A stretch of DNA of 64,000 nucleotides from Rhizobium sp. ICMP 5592. Its GTDB lineage: Bacteria; Pseudomonadota; Alphaproteobacteria; Rhizobiales; Rhizobiaceae. Location: NCBI RefSeq assembly GCF_009498525.1, contig NZ_QSNT01000001.1, positions 1,201,083 through 1,265,082 of the forward strand, in the 5' to 3' direction. Both the position numbers and the translations under genes were made by a program. Under the pieces are notes generated by a model. That model was given only the letters and a program-made list of their open reading frames with translations. It did no database searches and had not been told where the DNA came from. Shown here one piece after another: positions 35,618 through 44,348 of the stretch; within the stretch, counting starts at the first letter, position 1, and every line of letters starts with the position of its first letter.

Positions 35618-36873
35618 GCCGATTTCCGCCATTGCTCTTCTTTTTGCCACTGCTCCTCGAACAGCCGCGTCAATTGCCGAATGCTGGAATGATGGTCGAA
35701 ATGCTCGCGCACACGCCTTTCGGCTGCGTCGCCAAGCCGGCGGCGCAGCGCCGGGTCGCGGATTGCCTGTTCCAGTGCCGCTGCCAGTGCCTGCGGGTCT
35801 TCTGGCGGCACGACGAAGCCGTTCTCGCCATCGGTCAGCAGTTCCGGCACACCGGAGATGTTGGTGGAGAGGCAAGGGAGGCGCTGGCTGGATGCCTCGA
35901 CCAGTACGTTTGGCAGGCCATCGCGGTCGCCATCGGCAGCCACGCGGCAGGCAAGCGCGAAGAGATCCGCCTGACGGTAATGCGCCAGCACGTCCTCCTG
36001 CGCCAGCGCACCTTTCCAAGTGACGCGGTCGGCGATACCGAGCGTATCGGCAAGGGCCTTCAGCTTCGCCAGCCCATCACCGCCGCCAATATGGGTAAAG
36101 CGCCAATGAAGGTCGGCGGGCAGCAGTGCCAGCGCCCTCAAAAGTACGTCATAACCCTTCTTCTCGACCGCGCGGCCGACACTGAGGAGGAAGGCGGGAT
36201 CGGAGGCCTGCGAGCCGTCGCGGCCGGAATGCTCGCCCGCGAAGGGGCCGAAGCGGGCGAGATCGAGGCCGTGATAGCTGAGATGCACATGGTCGGGCAT
36301 CGACGTCAGATCGCGCATATGCTCGTAACCGCTGCGGGTGCAGGTCACCGTCCAGCGCGCACGTCCGAGCTTTTCCGACAGCTCCCAGTCCGGCGAGGTC
36401 CAGATATCCTTGGCGTGTGCGGAGCAGGTCCAGGGAATGCCGGTCATGATGCTGGCATAGGCCGTCACCGAGGCCGGTGTATGGATGAAATGCGCGTGCA
36501 GCCATTCGCCGTTGTCTGGCCATTCATGCGCCAGCACCAGCGCCTGGCCGAAACGGCGAAAGCGGTTCGGCGTGATGTCCCGCTTCAGGTCGGCCCAGAA
36601 CTGCTTCAGCAACGGTTTGAAGCCGGGCTTTTTGATGCCGGCGAAGAAAGCGCGCAGCACTCGCAGCGGCTCGTCGTGGAGGTATTCCGGGAGGTAGACG
36701 ACCCGTGCCTTGATCTCGTCATGGACGGGATGGCGCTTCTTGTCCGTCGGTCTGCGCATCGAAATCAATGTCAGGTCGAAGCCGGCCCTCTCCAGGCCGA
36801 GCAGTTCCTGCGCGATGAAGGTCTCGGACAGGCGGGGGTAGCCCTTGAGGACCACCAGGATCTTTTTGCGCAT
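35614..36873 (-). CDS. Family 4 glycosyltransferase
   Basis: A 419-residue GT-B enzyme with VLKGYPRLSETFIAQEL at the N-terminus and the GT4 C-terminal pattern FLLSVGRAVEKKGYDVLLRA and GLPNVLVEAS, including the catalytic-type Glu. The SETF motif is typical of GT4 enzymes of exopolysaccharide clusters. The true start is the ATG at 36873; longer in-frame readings run back into the upstream gene. It lies 17 bases after the first MurG-like gene and overlaps the next by 4 bases, so the three transferases form one operon. Confidence 0.85.
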   Translation of the reverse strand: MRKKILVVLKGYPRLSETFIAQELLGLERAGFDLTLISMRRPTDKKRHPVHDEIKARVVYLPEYLHDEPLRVLRAFFAGIKKPGFKPLLKQFWADLKRDITPNRFRRFGQALVLAHEWPDNGEWLHAHFIHTPASVTAYASIMTGIPWTCSAHAKDIWTSPDWELSEKLGRARWTVTCTRSGYEHMRDLTSMPDHVHLSYHGLDLARFGPFAGEHSGRDGSQASDPAFLLSVGRAVEKKGYDVLLRALALLPADLHWRFTHIGGGDGLAKLKALADTLGIADRVTWKGALAQEDVLAHYRQADLFALACRVAADGDRDGLPNVLVEASSQRLPCLSTNISGVPELLTDGENGFVVPPEDPQALAAALEQAIRDPALRRRLGDAAERRVREHFDHHSSIRQLTRLFEEQWQKEEQWRKSA

Positions 36874-36890
36874 CGATGGGTTCCGATGCT

Positions 36891-38105
36891 CTATTCGGCG
36901 ACGACCGACAGGGGAGGATATTGCTCGCGGTCGTCGAACCATTCGCCGACGATGCGCGAAATATGCACCAGCCCTTCCAGCCGCATGTTCTCGCTGCTTG
37001 CGGACGGCGGCGCGCGGGTCGGCAGGCGCTTCAGCGCGGCGGCAAGCTGCTTCGGATCGGCGGACTCCTCCGGTAGCAGCATGTCGACGAGACCGAGCTC
37101 GCTTGCCCGCTGGGCGCGGATCAATTGCTCTTCCCTTGGTCTGGTGCGAGGGATGATCAGCGCCGGCTTGTCGAAGGAGAGGATTTCGCAATAGGTGTTG
37201 TAGCCGCCCATGGCGACCACGCCCTTGGCGCCGGCGATCAATTCCTCCATCTTGTTGTCGAACTCGATCACCTGAAGACAGGCAATCTTGCTTGCGCGCT
37301 TCAGAAGCTGAATGCGTTCCTTGGCCGGCATATAGGGGCCAAGCACGATCAGCGTCTTGTGTTGCAGCGTATGGTCCTGCTCAAAGGCGCTGACGACATC
37401 GTTGACGAGATCGGCGCCGTCGCCGCCGCCGCCGGTGGTGACGAGAAGATAGTCCTCATCGGGCACATGTTCCGATTTCGCGCCTTGCGTGGAGACGCTG
37501 CGCTGCAGGAAGCCGACGAACTCCATCTTCCGGCGCACGCCGGGCGGCACGTCGAGACCGATGAGAGGATCGTGGAAATCCGGCGGTCCGTAGACCCAGA
37601 CGCGATCATAGAACTGATCGATCTTCTGTAGCACGCTATTCTTCTTCCATTCGGCTTCGAGCAGATGCGGGGCATCCATGACGTCGCGCATGCCAAGCAC
37701 CAGTGTCGTGCCGCGCGCCTTCAGATATTGCAGGGTCTCCTCGACTTCGCCCTTCAGGCCCATCGGCTCCTTGTCGACGATGAAGATGTCCGGCTGGAAG
37801 GTCTCCGCCGTGTGACGGATGATCGACTGGCGCATCTTCAGCGTTTCCTGAAGATCGACATGGCTTGCCATCGACGTATATTCGCCGTCGCGCAGCTTGA
37901 TGACGCTCGGCACCTTCACGAAATCGACGCGCGCTCGATAATCGAAAGCGCCGGCGATCGTCGCGCCGGAAATGATCAGGACCTTCAGTCCACGGTAGTT
38001 CTCGACAAGCGCATGCGCGATGGTCCGGCACCGTCTGAGGTGACCCAGACCGAAGGTGTCGTGACTATACATGAGGATTCGAGCATCTTCTAAGCGCCGC
38101 TTCAT
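36891..38105 (-). CDS. MurG-like (GT-B fold) glycosyltransferase
   Basis: The 404-residue protein begins ILMYSHDTFGLGHLRRCRTIA, again a GT28-like glycine/histidine loop. It has LLVTTGGGGDGADLV, GVVAMGGYNTYCEIL and PRTRPREEQLIRA in its C-terminal nucleotide-sugar domain. No membrane helix. Rhizobial proteins of this type are annotated only as glycosyltransferases; donor and acceptor are unknown. GAGG lies 8 bases before the ATG at 38105, preferred over an ATG at 38132. It is first in the transferase operon, 101 bases downstream of the ABC importer operon on the same strand. Confidence 0.8.
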   Translation of the reverse strand: MKRRLEDARILMYSHDTFGLGHLRRCRTIAHALVENYRGLKVLIISGATIAGAFDYRARVDFVKVPSVIKLRDGEYTSMASHVDLQETLKMRQSIIRHTAETFQPDIFIVDKEPMGLKGEVEETLQYLKARGTTLVLGMRDVMDAPHLLEAEWKKNSVLQKIDQFYDRVWVYGPPDFHDPLIGLDVPPGVRRKMEFVGFLQRSVSTQGAKSEHVPDEDYLLVTTGGGGDGADLVNDVVSAFEQDHTLQHKTLIVLGPYMPAKERIQLLKRASKIACLQVIEFDNKMEELIAGAKGVVAMGGYNTYCEILSFDKPALIIPRTRPREEQLIRAQRASELGLVDMLLPEESADPKQLAAALKRLPTRAPPSASSENMRLEGLVHISRIVGEWFDDREQYPPLSVVAE

Positions 38106-38206
38106 GGGCAAAACCTCAGGACTGAAAGTCATTTTCGCGGGTTCTCTGCAAACGACGTCCGTGGCCGCTCTTCGAATTGCAATCCATTTCGGGGCCACGC
38201 TTTCCG

Positions 38207-39382
38207 CTATTTGTAGGGATCGGCCGCGTCGCGCAAGCCGTCTCCTAAAAAGTTGAACGCCAGAATGACCAAAATCACCGGCACCATCGGGAAAAGGAGC
38301 CAGGGATAAAATGCAATGACGCTGGCGCCGCGAGCTTCGGTCAGGAGAATGCCCCAGCTGGTGATCGGCGGGCGAAGGCCGAGGCCCAGGAAGCTCAGCG
38401 CGGTTTCGCCGAGAATCATGCTGGGGATCGAAATCGTCGCCGTCGCGATCAGATGCGACATGAAACCGGGTACGAGATGCCGGCCGATGACGCGGGGCGA
38501 GCTCGCACCCATCAGCTGCGCAGCAAGAACATAGTCTTCTTCACGCAAAGACAAGAGCTTGGAGCGAACGGCTCGCGCGAGCCCCGTCCAGTCGAGAATG
38601 CCGAGAATGATGGTGATGCCGAAGTAGATGAGGATTGGGCTCCAGCTCACCGGCATGATCGCGGCGAGCGCCATCCATAGCGGCAGGCTTGGCAGCGATT
38701 GCAGCACTTCGATAACGCGCTGAACCAGAAGATCGAAGATGCCGCCATGATATCCGGCGAGGCCGCCGATGACGATCCCCAGCACGAAGCTGATGGCGAT
38801 GCCGATCAATCCGATCGTCAGCGAGATGCGCGCGCCGTAGATGATCCGGGACAATACGTCGCGGCCCAGGCGGTCGGTGCCGAGCAGGTACATCTGCCCG
38901 CCAATGGCGGGGCAGACCAGATGGACATCCGAATCCACCAGCCCCCAGAAGCGGTAGGGGTCACCACGGCAGAAGAAACGGATCGGCTGAACATCCGTGG
39001 AGTTTTCGGTATAGACCCGCCGCAGCGTATCGAGATCGAGCGTCATCGTGCGGCCATAGACGAAGGGACCGACGAACTTGCCCTGATCGAAGAGGTGGAT
39101 CGCCTGTGGCGGCGAGTGGATATATTCGACATTACGGGTATGCAGCCCGTAGGGCGCCAGAAATTCCGAAATCAGGATCGTGCCGTAGAGCAGGATCAGG
39201 AAGATGCCGGAGGCAAGCGCAAGCTTGTGCCGCTTGAACTTCCACCACATCAGCCGCTTCTGTGAGGCTTGGTAGTAACGCGCCTGACCAGCAGACATGG
39301 CTTCGAACTGATCCGGATCGAAGGCGGCGGTCGAGACGTAATGCTCCAATGGGGCGCCGGGGCGCGGCAGGGGTGCGGTCAC
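38207..39382 (-). CDS. ABC importer permease, DppC/AgpC type
   Basis: The 391-residue permease has a long cytoplasmic N-terminus, a first helix at about 60-80, a periplasmic insert of about 110 residues, then YLLGTDRLGRDVLSRIIYGARISL and five more helices. The insert (SPPQAIHLFDQGKFV...) aligns by eye with that of the AgpC-like protein at 24428-25555, marking the two as paralogues. The start is GTG at 39382, overlapping the upstream stop in GTGA, with AGGAG 6 bases before. It is the last gene of a four-gene importer operon. Confidence 0.87.
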   Translation of the reverse strand: MTAPLPRPGAPLEHYVSTAAFDPDQFEAMSAGQARYYQASQKRLMWWKFKRHKLALASGIFLILLYGTILISEFLAPYGLHTRNVEYIHSPPQAIHLFDQGKFVGPFVYGRTMTLDLDTLRRVYTENSTDVQPIRFFCRGDPYRFWGLVDSDVHLVCPAIGGQMYLLGTDRLGRDVLSRIIYGARISLTIGLIGIAISFVLGIVIGGLAGYHGGIFDLLVQRVIEVLQSLPSLPLWMALAAIMPVSWSPILIYFGITIILGILDWTGLARAVRSKLLSLREEDYVLAAQLMGASSPRVIGRHLVPGFMSHLIATATISIPSMILGETALSFLGLGLRPPITSWGILLTEARGASVIAFYPWLLFPMVPVILVILAFNFLGDGLRDAADPYK

Positions 39383-40377
39383 TTTGTGCTCCTGCCTTGC
39401 AAGCGGATACGTGGATCGAGGAAGCCGAGCGCGATATCGGAGATCAGCACGCCGATGACGTTGAGGAAGGCGAGGAACATCAGGAACGAGCCGGCGAGGT
39501 ACATGTCCTGGCTCTGCAACGCCTTGATCAGCATTGGCCCGGTTGTCTCCAGCGATAGTACGATGGCGGTGATTTCCGCGCCGGAAATGATCGACGGCAG
39601 GATGGAGCCGATGTCGGCAACGAAAAAGTTGAGCGCCATGCGCAGCGGATATTTCACCAGCGCCTTCAGGGGATGCAACCCCTTGGCACGAGCGGTTATG
39701 ACATATTGCTTCTGCATTTCGTCGAGCAGATTGGCGCGGAGCCGGCGGATCATGCCGGCCGTTCCAGCCGTCCCGACGATGATGACTGGAATCCATAGAT
39801 GCGACAGGATCGAGCGCGCCTTTTCCCAGCTCATCGGCTGTGACAGGTACTTCTGATCCATCAGGTGGCCGATCGAGACGCCGAACCAGACATTGGCGAA
39901 ATACATCAGGATCAGCGCCAGCATGAAGTTCGGAATAGCGATGCCGAGCAGCCCCAGGAACGTCAGGCCGTAATCGCCCCAGCTATACTGATGGGTGGCG
40001 GAATAGATGCCGATGGGGAAGGCGATCAGCCAGGTCAGCAGGATCGTCGTCATCGAGACGAGGATCGTCAGCCACAGCCTGTCGCCGACGACTTCGGAAA
40101 CCGGCAACTGATATTCGAAGGAATAGCCGAAATCGCCGTGCAGCATGCCCGCAGCCCAATAGACATATTGCAGGGCCATGGGTTTATCGAGCCCGTATTC
40201 GTGGCGAAGGGCCTCGATTTCCTGCAGGTTGGCGCTTTCGCCCTGGGCGCGAAGTTCGGCGATCTGGCTTTCGAAGAAATCGCCTGGTGGTAACTGGATG
40301 ATGGTGAAGACCAGCATCGAGATGACGATCAGCGTCGGAACCATCACCGCAATGCGCCAGAGGATATATTTAAGCAT
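39379..40377 (-). CDS. ABC importer permease, DppB/AgpB type
   Basis: The 332-residue membrane protein starts MLKYILWRIAVMVPTLIVIS with PPGDFFESQ soon after. It has six helices and the permease signature region QYVITARAKGLHPLKAL. It pairs with the permease at 38207-39382. Its start lies inside the end of the binding-protein gene (8-base overlap) and its stop overlaps the next start by 4 bases, so all parts of the transporter are translationally coupled. Confidence 0.88.
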   Translation of the reverse strand: MLKYILWRIAVMVPTLIVISMLVFTIIQLPPGDFFESQIAELRAQGESANLQEIEALRHEYGLDKPMALQYVYWAAGMLHGDFGYSFEYQLPVSEVVGDRLWLTILVSMTTILLTWLIAFPIGIYSATHQYSWGDYGLTFLGLLGIAIPNFMLALILMYFANVWFGVSIGHLMDQKYLSQPMSWEKARSILSHLWIPVIIVGTAGTAGMIRRLRANLLDEMQKQYVITARAKGLHPLKALVKYPLRMALNFFVADIGSILPSIISGAEITAIVLSLETTGPMLIKALQSQDMYLAGSFLMFLAFLNVIGVLISDIALGFLDPRIRLQGRSTK

Positions 40378-42286
40378 GCGCCGGATCCTCCTTCAGCCAG
40401 AAGGTATCGGGCATGTAGACGCCGAGATAGCAGGTTGGATCGAAGCCGTAGAGCGCTTTCTCCGGCACGTTCTGCAGGCGCGAGGCATGCAGGATCGGCT
40501 GCATCGTGCCGTTGATCAGGCCGATGGAGAAGACCTGCTCGGAATAGATCGACAGCATCTGATGCCATATGGCGGCGCGCTCGAAGGAAGAGGCCGCCTT
40601 TCCCCATTCACCAAGAAGCCTGACCAGCTCCGCCGCCTCCGGCACATCAGGCGCGACGCCCTGTGTCTGGCGGGAAAGATAATACATGCCCCAAAGAGGC
40701 CATTGCATCTGATCGTCCATCGTTGGCGCGAGCTGGCCGGGATTCATGTCGGCAGTCGCCACTCCGTTGTCGAGGCCATACCAGATCGACATCATGATGC
40801 GGCCGCCCATGGCGCGGCTGCGGAAGATGTCGCGTTGCGAGACGCGGGTGAAGAGTGCGATGCCGACCTTACGCCAATGGTCGGTGATCAATTCGAGAAC
40901 ATCGGTGTCGAGCGTGCTTTCGCCTGGCGTCTCGACCGTAATTTCCGCGCGCCGGCCATCCGGCAGCAGGCGGATGCCGTCCTCGTCGCGCTTGTCGAGG
41001 CCAGCGGCATCGAGCAGCGCATTGGCCTGATCCGGATCATGGGAGATCCAGGCGGATGCATATTCCGGCTTGTAGAGCGGGCTATCCGGCAGCACCGTGT
41101 CGGCGCTTTCGGTGCCCAGACCGTAGAAGACCGCCATATTGATCTCGTGCCGGTCGATCGCCAGCGACAGCGCACGTCGCACGCGCACGTCGCGCAAGAC
41201 CTCGCGCCAGACAGGATCGGCGCTGTTGAGGTTTGGCAGCAGAGCGACGCGTGAACCGCGCGTCGATTTCCAGAGATTGACCTTCACCGGATGGCGCTTC
41301 TCGGCATCCTTGAGGAGGGCATAATCGTTGAAGTCTATGCCGGTCGCTTGCAGGTCGCTTTCACCGGCATTGGCCTTGGCCGCGATGATCGCCGCCGAGC
41401 TGATATTCAGAACGAAACGGTCGACATAGGGCAGCTGCCGGCCATTTTCGTCGACGCGGTGGAAATAGGGGTTGCGCTCGAAAACGAATTGCTCCGCCGG
41501 CGGCGCGGTCGTATTGCGCCAGGGATCGAGCACGGGCAGCTTGGGGTTTTCCGGCCTGTAGGCGCGGCCCTTCTTGATGTGCATGTCCTGCCATTTACGC
41601 ACACGGGATTCCTGCATCAGCGAGGCAAGCCGGATGCTGTCCTGATATTTCTTGTGGAATTGCTTCAGGTAGTGCGCCGGGCCGGAGATGACCAGCGGCT
41701 GCGGCGCGGCCAGGCTTGGCAGAAAATCCGGATTGGGCTCATCCCAGGAATAGCGCACCGTCAACTCGTCGAGCACCTCGAAACGTGGCAGGCTGCCATG
41801 CGGACGCAGCTCCAGCGCACCGCCGCCTGGCGTCAGTTCCTTGTTGAGAATGACGTCTTCCCACCAATAGCGGAAATCATCCGAGGTGAAGGGGTGGCCG
41901 TCCGACCACTTATGCCCCTTGCGTAGCTTGAAGGTGAAAACGCAATCATTGAGGGCGGAGTAGGATTCGAGAATATCAGGCTGCAGCGTCAAGGTTCGGT
42001 CGTAGCCGACAAGGCGGGCGTAACCGTAGATCGTCATGAAACGAATATCGTTCTGGCTGCCGATGATCGTGCGTACCGTGCCGCCATAAAGGCCGGGTGT
42101 GCGACCCAGCGACTTGACGTTGACGACGCGCGGAAATTTCGGCAGGCGCTTGACGAGCGGCGGCATCTGGCCGGAGCGGAGCCAATCCGCCAGATAATCC
42201 GGCTCGTTGTCGACTTCCGCGGCCATAGTGGGCAGTGGCAGGACGCTGGAGGCCATCAGGCCAAGGAAGGTTCGACGGGTTACCAC
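40370..42286 (-). CDS. AgpA-like substrate-binding protein (SBP family 5) with Tat-type signal
   Basis: The 638-residue binding protein opens with [13 protein letters not shown], a good twin-arginine export motif, and cleavage near TMAA/E. The SBP_bac_5 domain follows (HKWSDGHPFTSDDF, SLAIDRHEINM). Its N-terminal block (MPPLVKRLPKFP...GLYGGTVRTIIG) closely parallels that of the AgpA-like protein (LPPVKDRLPKEP...GVYGDTLRHVIG). An oligosaccharide is therefore at least as likely a ligand as a peptide. The start is GTG at 42286, overlapping the ATPase stop by 7 bases. A binding protein placed inside overlapping genes is unusual, because it is normally made in excess. Confidence 0.85.
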   Translation of the reverse strand: MVTRRTFLGLMASSVLPLPTMAAEVDNEPDYLADWLRSGQMPPLVKRLPKFPRVVNVKSLGRTPGLYGGTVRTIIGSQNDIRFMTIYGYARLVGYDRTLTLQPDILESYSALNDCVFTFKLRKGHKWSDGHPFTSDDFRYWWEDVILNKELTPGGGALELRPHGSLPRFEVLDELTVRYSWDEPNPDFLPSLAAPQPLVISGPAHYLKQFHKKYQDSIRLASLMQESRVRKWQDMHIKKGRAYRPENPKLPVLDPWRNTTAPPAEQFVFERNPYFHRVDENGRQLPYVDRFVLNISSAAIIAAKANAGESDLQATGIDFNDYALLKDAEKRHPVKVNLWKSTRGSRVALLPNLNSADPVWREVLRDVRVRRALSLAIDRHEINMAVFYGLGTESADTVLPDSPLYKPEYASAWISHDPDQANALLDAAGLDKRDEDGIRLLPDGRRAEITVETPGESTLDTDVLELITDHWRKVGIALFTRVSQRDIFRSRAMGGRIMMSIWYGLDNGVATADMNPGQLAPTMDDQMQWPLWGMYYLSRQTQGVAPDVPEAAELVRLLGEWGKAASSFERAAIWHQMLSIYSEQVFSIGLINGTMQPILHASRLQNVPEKALYGFDPTCYLGVYMPDTFWLKEDPAHA

Positions 42287-44187
42287 GCGCGCAATTCCTG
42301 AACATCGGCGCCGCGGCGAGCGCGCACGAAATGACCGCCGCCAAGATCGGCATAGGCGAGGTCGCCGCCGTCTTCCTCCGCAAAATGCGGCCCCCAGCTC
42401 TGCTTGGCAGCCGGACCTTCGCTGTTCAGTGCCGAGAAATCAAGCGGCCGGTCGAGATCGGGGAAGGGGACGGCGGCAAGCAGCGAGCGGGTATAGGGAT
42501 GGACCGGATCGCGAAGGATGATCTCGCGCGGAGCGATCTCGACGATGCGGCCGCGCGCCATGACGGCAATACGGTCCGCCATGTAGTCGACGACGGCGAG
42601 ATTGTGCGAAATGAAGAGATAGGTGAGACCAAGTTCCCGCTGCAAATCCTTGAGAAGATTGAGGATCTGCGCCTGCACCGAGACATCGAGCGCTGAGACC
42701 GGCTCGTCTAGGATCAGCAGCTTCGGCCCGAGCGCCAAGGCACGGGCGATGCCGATACGCTGGCGCTGGCCGCCGGAAAAGCTGTGGGGATATCGGCTTA
42801 GATAGTGCTGGTCGAGCCCGATCGCCTGCATCAGCCCCTTGACCTTCTCCTTGCGCTCGGTGCTGTCGCCGTGCCGATGGATTTCCAGCGGCTCGCTCAG
42901 GATATTGCGGATCGTCATGCGTGGCGACAGGGAGGATACCGGATCCTGGAACACCATCTGGATCTTCGTGCGCAAATCCATGAGCGCGTCGCCCTTGACG
43001 GCTAGCACGTCGATCTTGCCGTCGCCGTCGTTGAAGCTGACCGAGCCGCTGTCGGCGCTGACGGCGCGCATCAGGATCTTGCTGACCGTTGTCTTACCGC
43101 AGCCGCTTTCACCGACAAGTCCCAGACATTCGCCACGCCGGATATCGAAACTGACGTCGTCGACCGCGCGGAATTTCGTCCCCTCCCGGCGGCCGAACAG
43201 TCCGCCTCCCTTGGAGGTGTAGGTCTTGACGAGATTGCTGACCGAGAGCAGCACCTCTGGCGCTGCCGTGCCACTGGTATTGGGCTTGGCGATTTTCTTC
43301 TTGCCCGAGAAGGTGCCGAGATTGACCGGCACGTCGCGCAGCGATTTCAACCGCTCGCCCGGCTTCATGTCGAAATGCGGCACCGCCGACATCAGCGCCT
43401 TCAGATAGCGATGCTGCGGCTGGCGGAAGATGGTCTCGACCGGCCCGGCTTCCATGATCTCGCCGTGATAGATGACCACGACTTCATCGGCCATGTTGGC
43501 GACGACGCCGAGATCATGGGTGATCAGCAGCATAGCCATGTTGAATTTCTGCTGCAGGCTGCGCAGCAGGCCGAGGATCTGTGCCTGGATTGTGACGTCG
43601 AGCGCCGTCGTCGGCTCGTCAGCGATCAGCAGCGCCGGATTGCAGATCAGCGCCATGGCGATCATTGCGCGCTGCCGCATACCACCCGACAGTTCGAACG
43701 GATACATGTCGAAGGTGCGATGCGGATTCTGAAAGCCGACGAGACTGAGCATCTCCTCGGTCTTTTCGCGTTGCTCGGCCCTGTCGAGGGCCGGATTGTG
43801 GATACGCAGCGCCTCGCTGATCTGATTGCCGACCGTGTGCAGCGGCGACAGCGAGGTCATCGGCTCCTGAAAAATATTGGCCATGCGAGCGCCGCGCATC
43901 TGGCGGATCGCGATGCCGTCACGCGGCAGTTGCAGAATATCGGTGGTCTGGCCGTCGAGCGGATCGGTAAACAGAATACGGCCGCTCGCCTGCGCAGGCG
44001 TTGGCAGGATGCCCATGATCGACTGGCTGATGATCGACTTGCCGGAGCCGGATTCGCCGACCAGCGCCGTCACCTTGCCGGGGAGGACCCGCAGGTTGGC
44101 GTTTTTCACCACGCGCAACTTGTCCCCGTAAATCGAGAACGAGACGTCGAGGTTCTCGATACGCAATAAATCAGTCCCTGACGTCAT
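42280..44187 (-). CDS. ABC importer double ATPase (DppD-DppF fusion)
   Basis: The 635-residue protein has two complete nucleotide-binding domains. The first has [20 protein letters not shown] and [10 protein letters not shown]; the second has [19 protein letters not shown] and LDEPVSALD. The second domain has a longer linker (about 275-330) than the agp paralogue. It should power the permeases at 38207-40377. It is the first gene of the operon; the 161-base gap upstream carries a short inverted repeat. Confidence 0.9.
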   Translation of the reverse strand: MTSGTDLLRIENLDVSFSIYGDKLRVVKNANLRVLPGKVTALVGESGSGKSIISQSIMGILPTPAQASGRILFTDPLDGQTTDILQLPRDGIAIRQMRGARMANIFQEPMTSLSPLHTVGNQISEALRIHNPALDRAEQREKTEEMLSLVGFQNPHRTFDMYPFELSGGMRQRAMIAMALICNPALLIADEPTTALDVTIQAQILGLLRSLQQKFNMAMLLITHDLGVVANMADEVVVIYHGEIMEAGPVETIFRQPQHRYLKALMSAVPHFDMKPGERLKSLRDVPVNLGTFSGKKKIAKPNTSGTAAPEVLLSVSNLVKTYTSKGGGLFGRREGTKFRAVDDVSFDIRRGECLGLVGESGCGKTTVSKILMRAVSADSGSVSFNDGDGKIDVLAVKGDALMDLRTKIQMVFQDPVSSLSPRMTIRNILSEPLEIHRHGDSTERKEKVKGLMQAIGLDQHYLSRYPHSFSGGQRQRIGIARALALGPKLLILDEPVSALDVSVQAQILNLLKDLQRELGLTYLFISHNLAVVDYMADRIAVMARGRIVEIAPREIILRDPVHPYTRSLLAAVPFPDLDRPLDFSALNSEGPAAKQSWGPHFAEEDGGDLAYADLGGGHFVRARRGADVQELRAW

Positions 44188-44284
44188 GCCTGTGTAGTCC
44201 CGATTGCACGACCTTATACGGCCCCATTCGGCACACTAACGTAGGCCATAACGGGTGTCCAGTTGGTCAAAGCAGGAGCTGAAC

Positions 44285-44339
44285 AGTAAAAAAACTGTCA
44301 TTTTTCCAATGATCTATCGGGAGATGCTTAACTAAGCAT
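44285..44339. promoter_or_regulatory. Two small inverted repeats upstream of the importer operon
   Basis: ATGCTTA and TAAGCAT (44324-44330, 44333-44339) form a 16-base element with a 2-base centre. ACAGT/ACTGT surrounding an A-run lies at about 44285-44300. They fall between the cyclase stop and the ATPase start. The first may be an operator; the second, followed by T-runs on one strand, may be a weak terminator for the cyclase gene. Confidence 0.35.
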
Positions 44340-44348
44340 ACCTTATTA

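Noticed and set aside
35512..37194. 560-codon rightward frame opposite the glycosyltransferases
   Set aside because: The opposite strand encodes two overlapping enzymes with clear motifs; this frame has none.
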